64,000 nt of DNA from Costus lasius (Eukaryota > Streptophyta > Magnoliopsida > Zingiberales > Costaceae). Numbering within the stretch: the stretch's first letter is position 1; each line of letters starts with the position of its first letter. This document shows positions 1-11,100 of this stretch, one piece after another. The notes below the pieces were generated by a model. It was not told where the DNA came from and did not search any database. It saw only the letters and a list, made by a program, of their open reading frames with translations. The position numbers were made by a program, and so were the translations under genes. The stretch is from assembly GCA_027563935.2 (NCBI GenBank), contig CM050446.2, forward strand, positions 111,208,499 through 111,272,498, in the 5' to 3' direction.

Positions 1-274
1 TTAAATTACAAAAATATCCAATGGGCTATGCTAGTGTCTTGAAAAAAAAACACTATTGCATACATTTTTTTGAACATCAAAATGTCTCAAAACTTGATTA
101 CAAATGGCAAATAAATGGCAAAATTTGATTAGAGGAGATAAATCAAGGACTTCCTCATGAGGAATGACAGAAAACAATGATCCAAGGCTTTCAGATGAAG
201 TTCTCCGATGTAGTCACCCCTCGTAGTCACCTTCCAGCCAAATCTACCCCTAAAAATTTGCCAAAAGATCTCTA

Positions 275-995
275 AGGGTGTGTCTACTAGGAGGAACGGG
301 AAAAGATGAGGGATGGGGAAAACGAAAGAAGGAAAAATAGAAGGAAGGGATTTTGCATCACGTGATTTTCACGTGATTGACATTGCTTGCCTTGTCCACA
401 CAACGTCAACGTTCTCGCGAGTTCACCATCCACAAGAGGGCGATGTCAGTGCGAGTTCGCCATTCGCGTGAGGTCACCATCCTGTTTGCCGGCAACAGTT
501 GGCGTCCGCGAGCAGTCGGCGTGCACGCAAGGTCACCGTCCGAGAGCAGTCGGAGTCCACGTGAGCAGTCGTTGTTCGTGCGAGCCTCCTCCCGTCTGCA
601 CGAGCCCCCTCCCATCCACGCAAGCCTCCTCCCATTAGCGCTCAAGCAATCAGCGTCGTGCAAGATCGTCGTCCAGTGGCAAGGGTCACCGTCCGCGTGT
701 AGTCACCATCCAGTGACAGAGGTCAGCTTCAGCGGCAGCAGCAATATCCAGCGGCAAAGGCGGTGGGCAGCAGCAAGAACGAAGACGAAGATAAGGAGAA
801 ACGTTCGTTCTCTCGCTTGCCTTCATGCATTTCATAAAAATCTGTCCAATTTGGATGGATTAAAAATGAGGGTTTTTGCCCTTATTTGTCTATCCAAATT
901 TCCTTCCCTTTGATCCATTCATTCTAGTAAACGACAGATTTTTTTAATTTTCATCTCCTCCCTACCTAAAATTTTTCTTAGTAAACAAGTTGTTA
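275..995. repeat. MITE-like repeat with GC-rich degenerate short repeats
   Basis: An AT-rich left edge with 'gtgtctactaggagg' and a right edge with 'cttagtaaacaag' (loosely inverted) enclose about 430 bp of GC-rich sequence (380-810). That core repeats loose variants of 'gcgagcagtcggcgt' and 'caccgtccgcg' in tandem. Open frames across it on both strands follow from the base composition and have no protein-like features. It resembles a non-autonomous DNA element with a minisatellite-like core. No target-site duplication was found, so the limits are approximate. Confidence 0.35.
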
Positions 996-1214
996 AATCT
1001 TTCCTAAAATGTCTTTAAGTTGATTCGGTACCTTCCAAAAATGTTTTTTTTTTCTTTTTTGATTTGAAAATGAGCCAAATTGAGTAAGAAATCAAGGCGA
1101 TATCGGTATTGTGATTATTTTCATAAGTAGACCACGATTCTTTATATAAGTTTTTACAAAGTTAATCTATCTATCATTCTCTCTATATTTCTATAAAAGC
1201 ATATTGAGAAAATC

Positions 1215-1435
1215 ATAGCCATGATGGAGATTGTTAGGTCATAACCCATAACAATCTAGGCCGAGAGGTTTGAGCCTTAACCCAAGGTTTACAAACCCGA
1301 ATCCCGTTCCATTTCATGGGTCATCATACCCTCAGAAATATTTCGTCTGTAGCAGGATTCGACCCCTGGATATGACTCGTTCATGACCTTTAACCATTGA
1401 CTTCACAGATTGTGACACAACCACAATTCTTGTTG
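1215..1435 (-). repeat. SINE-like tRNA-derived repeat
   Basis: On the minus strand there is a B-box-like 'gggtcgaatcctg' (about 1344-1356) preceded by a weak A-box-like 'tcaatggttaaagg'. A roughly 130-bp unrelated body follows down to about 1215. This is the order expected of a plant tRNA-derived SINE. The cloverleaf is not intact, so it is not a working tRNA gene. Confidence 0.4.
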
Positions 1436-1835
1436 TGCTCTTCTAGAGATTACGGTTGTAACGGATTTCATAGGTAGATCTTAATTCTTCTTGGTATCTT
1501 TATTTTACATGAAAATTTTTGGGCCTCTATTTTAACATCTAGAATCCTTGTACAACAATAGATCTTCTAAATTTCAATGGATTTTATCCCTTTTGTTTTC
1601 TAAAATACCATAAAAAAAAAAGAGAATGAAGATTCTAAATAAATAGAAATAATCAATTCTAAATTGATAAACATTCTCCAATTAAACATTTTTTTTATGA
1701 AAAAAAAGTAGTTTTCCAAGTTGAAATACAATTAAACATTCTCCGATTCAAGAAAAATAATATTTGTTGATACAGATTCAGCGGAACAATGAATTAGCAG
1801 AAGAAATTATTATCTCACGGTTAAGGTGAGATCGA

Positions 1836-3116
1836 TCAAGCGATGGGCTTCTCGAGAAGGGCGGAGAGGTACCACTCGTCCTTCGCCGCCCCCCTGTCCA
1901 GCTTCCTCCCCGCCGTCCATCGGAGCTTCTTGAACCCCACCCGCTCCAGCATCGGCACGTACGTCGCGTTCAGCTGCGTCCCCAAGCAGAAGAAGTGGTC
2001 CAGCCAGAACAGCCCCCCCGGCCGCAGCACCCGGTAGATGTCGAACAGCACCATCTCCAGCACCGCCTCCGGCAGCCAGTTGCTGAGCACGTGCATCGAG
2101 TGCACGATGTCCAGCGTCCCGTCGAAGAACGGCAGCCGCTGCGCCACGCTCAGGTGCAGCGGCACCAGCCCCCGCGACGCGATGAAGCTGTTGAACGGCC
2201 CGTCGAAGTTCATGCTGCTCGTCACCACCGTCACGTTCCGCTCCCGCATCCGCGCCGCGAACGTCCCGCTCCCGCCCCCGATGTCCAGCCCGATTCGCAC
2301 CGTTCCCGGCGCCCTCGCCGCCAGCACCTCGTCCATCCCGTAGTTCAGCCCGCCGTCGTCGCGCAGCCACCGCAGCCGCTCCCGTCCCCGCAGATCGAAG
2401 CAGTCCTTGCAGTCGTAAGCCTTCTTCTCCCTGTTGCGGTTCACCAAGCAGGAGTAGTTCTTGCAGCTGTACGCGTCCCAGGTGATGCTGGTGTCCGGCG
2501 GCGTCGCCCACAGGCTCTCCGGGAGCGGTGTCGGCTCCACGTACCCCTTGGGCGATCTCGGCCGGCACCTTCGCCGCGGAAGCGGCTCGCAGCCCTTAAG
2601 CATCAGCCTCTGCGCGAACACTTCGTCGCTGGGGCACTCCCCGCCCACCTCGTAGGACATGTACTGGGCCAAATCGTCCTGGAACTTGAAGCACGCGGAG
2701 CCGAGTGCCGGGAACATCTCGTCGCTGCCGAGATTGGTGGTGAAGCCGAGGGGAAGCTTGTGCGGGCCCGCAGCTAGCCTGACCTCCTCCGGGAGTGCTA
2801 CTTCCTCGCTAGCGCGGCCGGTTGTCTCTGTCAGGAGAGACGAAAGAAGGTAGTTTGTGGTGGCGAGCCGGCGCTGGAGATCGTCGGCGAGGGCGCGGCT
2901 GGCGGAGAGGTCGCGTCGGGTGGCGTTGAGCTCGCCGAAGAGGGCGGCGGAGTCCCACGAGAGGGTTGGAGCGTCGAGCATGGAGGTGCGGGAGAAGAGG
3001 AAGACGGAAAGCAGGTTGGTGGAGACGACCAGGAGCAAAACGTTGAGGTTGGGGCAGATCCAGCTGCGAGCATTCAAGGTCGACCTTTTTGCAGGGAATT
3101 CTTCGATGCTCGCCAT
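1836..3116 (-). CDS. Type II membrane methyltransferase-like protein (At1g29790-like)
   Basis: A single-exon gene for a 426-aa protein. I chose the ATG at 3116 (MASIEEFP, context CCCATGGCG) over the in-frame ATG at 3158, because the short cytosolic tail followed by a membrane anchor fits the family. A hydrophobic segment lies at residues 22-42, then a stem. Next come a Cys-rich stretch (SCKNYSCL ... YDCKDCFDL, about 216-241), the SAM-binding glycine motif LDIGGGSGTF (277-286), LDIVHSMHVLSNWL (335-348) and DIYRVLRPGGLFWLDHFF (359-376). These are hallmarks of plant class I SAM-dependent methyltransferases related to the DUF248/QUA2 group. Golgi location and a wall-polysaccharide role are inferred from relatives; the substrate is unknown. 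The exon is very GC-rich, which produces long shadow frames on both strands. It is divergent from the gene starting at 5150. Confidence 0.9.
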   Translation of the reverse strand: MASIEEFPAKRSTLNARSWICPNLNVLLLVVSTNLLSVFLFSRTSMLDAPTLSWDSAALFGELNATRRDLSASRALADDLQRRLATTNYLLSSLLTETTGRASEEVALPEEVRLAAGPHKLPLGFTTNLGSDEMFPALGSACFKFQDDLAQYMSYEVGGECPSDEVFAQRLMLKGCEPLPRRRCRPRSPKGYVEPTPLPESLWATPPDTSITWDAYSCKNYSCLVNRNREKKAYDCKDCFDLRGRERLRWLRDDGGLNYGMDEVLAARAPGTVRIGLDIGGGSGTFAARMRERNVTVVTSSMNFDGPFNSFIASRGLVPLHLSVAQRLPFFDGTLDIVHSMHVLSNWLPEAVLEMVLFDIYRVLRPGGLFWLDHFFCLGTQLNATYVPMLERVGFKKLRWTAGRKLDRGAAKDEWYLSALLEKPIA

Positions 3117-3255
3117 GGGCGAAGATTGAAGAAGAATCGACGAGCTCACTGCCTGCAATTCGTGCGTTGCAGAGCTTGTTCCTTGATTAGCTTCTCGTTT
3201 CTACTTTTTTTATTTCTCTGACTCTGTAGATTTGAAGAAGGAAGAAAAATCTTTG

Positions 3256-3262
3256 ATTTATA
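3256..3262 (-). promoter_or_regulatory. Candidate TATA box of the methyltransferase-like gene
   Basis: The minus strand reads 'aatataaatc' about 140 bp upstream of the chosen ATG. This suggests transcription starting near 3225 and a 5' leader of roughly 110 nt. It is based on sequence only. Confidence 0.35.
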
Positions 3263-4425
3263 TTGCGGAGGAGTGCACATTGACCTAACCCACTAGCAAT
3301 GAGAAGGTTTGTGTTTCGGTCAGCGACTAGTTTTGATTTTATCTTGGAACCAATAGTCATAGCAGTACCAAAAGAATATCAAATTCCAAAAATAAAAAAT
3401 AAAAAATTCTCACACGGCCGCTCGAAATCACGATGCATGGCGTCTTCACACGTTGAACAGTTGACCAAAATAGTCAACCAAGCCAAGCCAAGAATCTGAA
3501 ATCATCACCTCCATGCCTAACTCTTTCACGGCCATCTTCCAAAGCACTGCGCGTTGTGTTTGCCAACCTGGAAGAAGAACGCACCGAAAAAGTCAACAAA
3601 GCTTGTCAACCGATACTCCCTTTGCACTTGGGACCAAGTGGGAAAGGAGGAGGGTCAAACTTCGTTACACAATTTCAAATTCGAGATAACAATTATTAAT
3701 ATATATAATAATATTATTATTAATATAGTATTAATATTTTTAATTATATAGATAATATATATTTTTGAAATTAAGCAATGGTATACTATAATTTACATTT
3801 TATAAAGCCTAAAAATAAACATTTTACCAAGTCTTTTAACAAAATAGTAAATAAAAAAAATTCAAATATAAAAGTGGTTAGTGCTATTTTTGTGCTTTGA
3901 CTTTTGTATCTGTTTGGCACGTGTTGGTCCAATAGCACAATGGAATTGGGATCACATGACACTAAAAAGGAAAATGTCGGATTAAAATATATAATATTTA
4001 AATTCATAAAATAAGACAAAAAATAGGGCGAAAAAAGGAGATTAACGTGTGATTGCTGTCCTCATTAAAAACCTAATTTTTATGCAAGTTAATATGGATT
4101 AAATATCCAAAAATATAATGCACGAATAGTTAAATGTCTTACTTATCACCCAAACTTCTTGATTAATATAGACTTCTCAATTGGGCTAATGGCTCCGAAA
4201 GGTCAACTGTTAAGCCACTTGGCATGCTATTTGACCGTGACAAATAGATCGATTAAGGGTAAGCATGATCAACAAAGATGACAAGAGGATAACTTGATTG
4301 GATTGAATCATACTGTCGGATCAGATTATTGGACATTGGGTCAACCAAGGAGGATATCATTATTGATTTGGTTGACCAATTTGGTCTAGCCCTATCAAAT
4401 CAGGTTAAGCCGGCCGATGATATTG
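3263..4425. other. Divergent intergenic region, no gene seen
   Basis: AT-rich spacer between two divergent genes. It has an AT-only stretch at about 3684-3765 and no convincing open frame, RNA gene or repeat boundary. It presumably carries the upstream control regions of both neighbours. Confidence 0.5.
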
Positions 4426-4451
4426 GACCGGCCCAGCCCAGCCCAGCCCAT
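4426..4451 (+). promoter_or_regulatory. Repeated site II-like GCCCA elements
   Basis: Tandem GGCCCAGCCCAGCCCAGCCCA. GGCCCA/TGGGCC 'site II' elements bind TCP factors in promoters of growth-related and housekeeping plant genes. The position about 150 bp before the likely transcription start of the next gene fits a proximal promoter. Confidence 0.45.
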
Positions 4452-4580
4452 GTGCGTTCAGGTGGCCTTGGACATCGGACCAGATCAACCTGTAAAGTAA
4501 TCGATTTCTCGATATACCGGCTAACCGCCGACAACAATCATAATAATAATAATAATAAAAGACTGGCCAACGGCCGAGTC

Positions 4581-4590
4581 CTAAACCCTC
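4581..4590 (+). promoter_or_regulatory. Telo-box (AAACCCT) near the likely transcription start
   Basis: 'ctaaaccctc' is a telo-box core. In plants, telo-boxes next to site II elements are typical of genes expressed in dividing cells. Here it follows the site II cluster by about 130 bp and precedes a CT-rich leader. Confidence 0.4.
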
Positions 4591-4599
4591 GCGCTGCCT

Positions 4600-5149
4600 T
4601 CCCTGTCGTGGCGGAACCCTCCCGGGCGCTGCAGTCTCCTCCGTCCTTCTCAAATCCCAAGCTCTCCTAGTGCGACGGACGGCGCCTGCCGCTGCCACTT
4701 CCATTGCGCTCTTCCTCCGTTCGTTTCCTCCTGTTCGTTCGAGGTTCTTCTTCTGTCCTTCTGATGTTGCAGCATGTTGTTTTTCTCTCTCCCGATGTGC
4801 GTTCTTGAATTTCTTTGACGAATTGGGGGGGGGGGGGGGGGTGGAGTTGAGTCCAATCTCACGCTAATTCTTTTTAAGTTAATGGAAACTCACGTTTATG
4901 CATTCTTACGGTGATGACAATGATGATGAATCGTGCATGTTTCTGCGTAGGCATGGTGGAGTTATTTGATCTAATGTTTTAATATCTCCCTTTGATTAAT
5001 TTGTTTTTTTGGGGAAAAAATTGTTGTCTACTGGTCCTGAGAAATTTTGTTGGAATTGTCATATCTAGACATGTTCAATTCCGAATCATGTTGGTATTTC
5101 AGGTCAAGGAAACTGGAAATTTTGAATATTTAAGAGGATTTCCGATGTC
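4600..5149 (+). other. 5' leader and leader intron of the 621-aa nuclear-protein gene, with a 17-G tract
   Basis: A CT-rich leader (about 4600-4820) is followed by a run of 17 G (4825-4841). An AT-rich stretch then ends in an acceptor-like 'tttcag' at 5097-5102. The first coding exon would begin at 5103, so the ATG at 5150 lies 47 nt into it. The donor of the leader intron could not be fixed. An out-of-frame ATG at 5145 opens a 21-codon frame that overlaps the main start. Confidence 0.45.
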
Positions 5150-8100
5150 ATGGCCCCTATACATGCCTTCTCAAGTATCAATGGAAAAGGAAAACCTGGT
5201 GTTGCTGTAAAATCAAGGAACAGAAATTCGACAGAAAGTAAAGTTGCATCTGTAAAGATGCGCGCAAATAACAGAGAAGATGGTGTTTTGTACGCTGGAT
5301 CCTCGAGGAAAAACCTCATGAATGTTGAAGATGTCCTGTGTGAGAGACAAATTGCTACCATTGTCAAATCTGAGAACCCAGAGCCGCTTGATGCTGAAGA
5401 TGACGTGTCAGGATTGATGTGCGCTAAAATTTGTGAAGATAGCGTCCTTTATGCTGGGACCTTGACTGACCTGAAGAAGGACAATGATGTCATGGATGAG
5501 GAAATTGACATTATTAATTGGACTAACGACATTGAAGTTAAGACAGCGGAAGATGAGGACTCAGATGCAACTGAGTATTCAAGTTCCTATGGGGGAACCT
5601 TCTCAGGTTCAGAGGGTGAGTTGAAGCTCGAGCATGGGGACATGGAAGTAGAATCACCCTTCGTTCCTTCAAATAAGGATCCAGCTCCGATGGATGACTG
5701 TAACATGATTTCTAAGTAATTTTCTTGTCCCATTGATGTGTTTATTCCATCTGAGAAATTTACTTTGTTTAATATTGTCAGCATTATCGTATCTGCTATG
5801 TTAAATTTTTGTTGGCTTATAGTTTTCAATTCAAGAATATTTGGATCCATGTGCTAAATCTATTAATATCTGAAAGGTTGTAGACAACAATAAATAACAG
5901 AATTGTTAGACAGATACACGATCTTTGGTGGTCTATGTTGTAAAAATGAAAGATGTGACTACTTAATTACTGTGACCAGCATCTTTTCTTAAGCGTTTGC
6001 ACCTATTGAATCTCATATAGTTGACATGATGTCCTGGCTTTTATAAACATTAAGAGAAATACCATTATTTTATGTGGTAGCCTCCTTGGTGCGTAAAATG
6101 ACCTGCTCTTGATTGAACATAACCCACATTTTACAAGTTTATGCACTGGAATTGCAATTTTACTACATGACTTTGGCTTGATTATTGATTGAACACTTGA
6201 TTGTCTTTTGCATGTCAATATGGTGATGGAGCATCATTAACTTCTTTGTCCTTAAAAACTTGTGGGTTTGAAGTTTGTCCGCATCTCTAAATTGTAGCAT
6301 TTATCAATTTTGCTCTGATTTATCAAATTTATGAATGTATTTGTTGCACTTTATAGCAAGGTTTGAGTTACCGATTTGTATCGATATCTTGGTCATTGAC
6401 CAGACATACTGATAGTAGCAAATAGCAACACAAAGTACGATCGTCACAGTTAGGAGATAAACAACCCAAAAGAACATTTGAAGCTCAAATCGGCGACAAA
6501 TTTATATCACGCCATTCACCAAAGACGAAGTTGAGAGATTGGAACATCACCAAAATAACTCACTAATCACCTAAAAGGGAAGATATGAGTATATCCAAGT
6601 AAGGTTTTTAAAATCATTTCATACTACATGGTACTGGGTATATTCTCCGAGACGACTCTGGTACTAATACATGTAATGTCGGTATATTAGGTACCGGTAC
6701 CATTTAGTATCGGTATGTACTAATTCGAGACTGAACCAGAATACTAGAATGGGCCGAGATTTTAAATCTTAGATTCAAGTAAGGATGAAGAGAGCATGTG
6801 GAGGTGAAAGCAATCACCGAGGGAGGAGGAAGCGGAAGTGGTCGTTGAGAGGAGGAAGCGAAATCAGTTGCTAAGGGGAGAGGAAGTAGGAGCAGTCACT
6901 GAGGAAGGAGGAAACCAAAGCCGTTTCTGAGGGGAGGAGGAATGGAAGTAGTTGCTTAGTGACTAGTACATGAACCTCCACTTGATGCAAATGCTCTAGG
7001 AGGGATTGCTGAGCTACTATAGGCCAAGGTAGTGGAGGAGGAAGTGACAACAATCGCCAAGAGAGGAAGATCCAAGGTGGGGTTGGGAGGCAAAGACAGC
7101 GTGTGCATGCATGAGCAAGAGAAAGAGAGGCTAGTCTGTCCAAGGTCCATCAGCCATACCTTGGTATTGACTGGTTTCTTCATCCTTGCTTTGCAGCTTA
7201 ATGAAATTTGGGATGGGTAAGCAAGAAAGGACGCATTTATTACTTCTTGGAAGGACTTAAACATCACTAGAAGTACATAGCTCTTTTTTGCTTCATAGTT
7301 TACCAACTCTGTTTAGCTTCATTTTTGCTGTAAAATTTCCTTTTTGTTTTTATATAATTATAGTTTGTGCCTAAAATAGGTAGAATATGCAGTATATATG
7401 TCACAAACTATAGCCTTGATATAAGTTCCTGGAGAGACATGAACCAATCTGGTTTCTTCTTCTTTCTTCAGGAAGAATTGTTAACAAATTGTTTATTAAA
7501 TTTTTTTTTATTGAAGATCTACTTTGACACTGCAAAGCCGTGTTACAATGAAATAATGCAGTTATGGATCTTAAATTGTTTTTTCTATTTTTGTATTTCT
7601 TTCCTTCTCTTTTCTTCAGACACACCTTTATATTTTTTGAGGCACATGGATTGCTTGTTTTAATAGAAACGCCATCAGATAGCTTATTTTGTTTGCAAAA
7701 AGGAAATTGCTAATATTTCCACAGATATCCCTTCCATTAAGGAGTTTATTGTCTCATCTTCAACTGCAAGCCATGTGGGGTTATTATAGAGCCTTGTTAG
7801 ATGAATCAGCTGGATTTAGGCTGCAAAATTGCTTGCATGTATTAAACTTTTCACGGAGTAGTTTACCTAAAGGACTATGAATTCATTGTATGTAGCAAAA
7901 CTTTTCATTCCATTTATTTCTTACTCATCTGAACTTCATTCATTCATTCATTCATTGTGAGCAGTGAATCCACGCCCTAGAGGAAAACTTTCGTATTTGT
8001 TTAAAATTTGTAGAGCCCGTTGAGAAGGCAATGGAATATGAATCAATTCACGCATTTTTACATTATGAAAGTTTAAATCTGATGACTTGTTGCTTGGAAC

Positions 8101-11100
8101 GGAACAAGTGCATCATAATTTTCCTGGCACCATGTTTACAGTAGTATACTTTTAAGTGCCCTGTTTTAACACCATATTCTTTTATAGGCAGCCAATTCCT
8201 GCAACCGAGTCCAGGCAGAAGGATATTCTAAAACTGAAAAAAAAACATTCCTTCTTCTAGACATATTGACCAGCCATAATGCAAATCAATTCCCTGATTG
8301 TTGCTTTATAGTTAGATTTCTAAATGCTTGCGGATGAATCATTCTTCCTCTAACCTTAAGGATCTGTCAACAAATAACCAAGGAAGGCCTAGATTAACCT
8401 AAGTTAAAACGAATCTCTATCGCTCCGCTGCAACAGTCGCGAAGATGGAAGTGGAGTGATTTCAGGGAAGATAACAGTGGATGAATACAAACAAGTAACT
8501 TTATGAATTGAGAATAAAGATCTGAAAATCATCTGGGCAACTATTATTTTTATATCTATTGAAATAAACACCAAAATAACTACACTGTGGAAATGTGCGT
8601 TTTTTGGATGGACCCAGAAACCAATCATATAATTGAACACATATATAATAAGATAAACTAGTTACCTTTCTTCAACTGCCTAGACCTTTAGAAGATCAGG
8701 CTATTGGCTATAAATTATGGCAGTCTTAGGAACCTAATAGAAAGTAAGAAACTAAAATCTTTTCCCTAATTTAAGTTGGTTATCTGAGGACTTGATACCG
8801 ATCATGCAATATTGTATCATGAACCCATCAGCTATGAATTCTTTTCCAGGGATAATAAATTGCTCTTCAGCACTTTTCATTCACACAAATTTCTTTTGGC
8901 TGTCTATTCTTTTTTGTTTCCGGAAAAGGCAGTGTAAATAAATTGTATTTATGCCCTCCTATGTAGATCAACAAATCTGGTTTCAATAGATTAATCATGC
9001 AAGTTTTCATTTGTAGATATGGTCAGTATCTTGGACCTGACATGCAACTTTACAGAAAGAAGAAAGTGAGTGCTCAATGGAGAAACTATATCCGTCCTCT
9101 CGCATGGAGATGCCAATGGTTAGAATTGCGCGTGAAAGAACTTCTCTCACAAGCTTCAATTTATGATAGGGAACTTGCAGCATACAAGCATGAGAAGGAT
9201 CTGCAAGCAAAGATTATTGAGTTAGATAGTTCTGTCTCTAGATCAGTGCCTTTCACATCTCGACGTTATTGGAAAACGGCTATGCACGGGAGAAAGAGAA
9301 AAAGAAATGAAGATAAAGTTGATGTATCATCATATATATCGAATCATCTAGTATTCTCTTATTATGGTAGCTAACACTGTCTTGTACTTATATTTGTTAT
9401 GCTACATTTTAAAAATGTTATGCCAATTTAAATGTAGCATTTAGTAACTTGTCTTAGTGTTGTGCAGAGAATAAGAGAATTGATACAAATTGCCATTCCG
9501 TTGGTGATGATTTCAGTGACTTAGGTATGAATACTGCAATGAGTGCTCCTAAAATTTTGATTTAGTGAGAAATTAATAGTTGTTGACTAACTTATTTTCT
9601 GCAATTATTTTGTACTGACATAGATTTTGCTATTAATAGGTGTGAAGTTTGTTAAATCAGAAAAAGTGATGCAAAATAAAGTTGGGGAAAATTGGTTGAT
9701 TGATGAATATTTTTATTTGAGCTTACTCACTTATTTTGTTCGTGTTTCCTGCAAAAAAGTATGGACTGCATAAATTCAATTCTCTACATGGTTTATTGAG
9801 TTCACATAATAGGTTCCATAATATGCATGAATTGCAATAAAAGTTAATTTATATAAAATAAAGAATGTTACTCATGGTGTTCACCATATAATGCAATGTT
9901 GCACTTACTTTGCGTGCTTGGCATTTATTATTATGTTATCGATCACGTATTGAAAATAATAGTTGAATGGAACTTTGCTCCACTACTATTTTAACTTTAT
10001 CAAACAGTTCAGACATTAACTCCCATCTCTACATATACTATCATCCGTGAGGCCAGTTGTATTGCTACTGCTTTAGCACAAATGTTAAGGAAAGAGATTT
10101 GTGATCTTATTAAGTAAAGCATGGTCCTGTATAAATTATTGCCTACGCTTCTGAAATGGGCTGTGTAAGTGGGGAGTTGAAAATGTAAAACATCTCGTGT
10201 GGGGTGATTCTTAGAGAAGACCTTTGTTGGAATGCAGATCTTCCTTTTAGTATCAATCAAGGGTTTCAAGTTTGGTCCATAACAATGTATTAAATTGATC
10301 CATAAATGTATAGGTATTGACACATAGGTAAATCGGCCTAGTCATATCCTGGACTGCTACATAGTTTCTATGCAAGAATGCATGTAATAGAGATGCTTAG
10401 TTCACATACTATTTTATTTATTCAATTTTAATTTTAAAAAGTTGGATTAAAAAATGAATTGACTACTATACTTCGAACAAAAAGGGAAAGAGAAATTGTA
10501 TTTCTTTGGGATACAATGATAACTATATAATGCCTCTTTATATAGAGACCATTTTATAATAGTAGTGGTAATGTTTAATAAAAAATGCCAAATATGAGGG
10601 TGATAATTTTTTGAAGGTTGGATTATTTTCTTTAATTGATTACTGTATTTGAAAAAAAAAAAGAAAAGGGTAATTGTATTTCTTTGAGGTACAAAGATGG
10701 TTACATAGTGCCTCTTAGAGTCTAAAGTACAATAATAATTGCAGTATGAATTAAGGAAAACCTAAATGGTAGTGATATCTATGATGGTAGAAATAAATAA
10801 TAAGGTAAGAACATACATGGGGAAAATCATTATATAATAATAGAAGATATTATGGTGATGTTCTCAGAGAAGAGTCTTTCATATTTGACACATAATGTCC
10901 TACTTTTATACTCTCTAGTATTCTTCTATAAACTCAAGGTGATAAGTTAATGTGACCTTATGATTAACACAAGTTATAGATGAGAGGACTATGTTGTACT
11001 AAGATAGCGTGCCATTATTTAATGTTGAGAGAGAAATTAACACTTTAAGTAATCAAGACTCAAGAGTCACTTGTCATGCGCATGTGAATTATATGTTAGT

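Noticed and set aside
377..913. 178-codon frame with Ser/Arg-rich product
   Set aside because: It comes from GC-rich degenerate repeats inside a MITE-like sequence, and similar frames are open on the other strand.
1995..2777. 260-codon plus-strand frame opposite the methyltransferase-like gene
   Set aside because: It is a GC-driven shadow: the minus-strand protein has conserved motifs and this one is a low-complexity His/Arg/Pro string.
1836..3158. Longer methyltransferase reading from the ATG at 3158
   Set aside because: The ATG at 3116 has the better context and gives the usual short tail before the membrane anchor; the upstream extension is possible but less likely.
7930..7952. (CATT)n repeat as a possible CRISPR-like or regulatory array
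   Set aside because: It is a simple microsatellite; no spaced direct repeats were found anywhere in the window.
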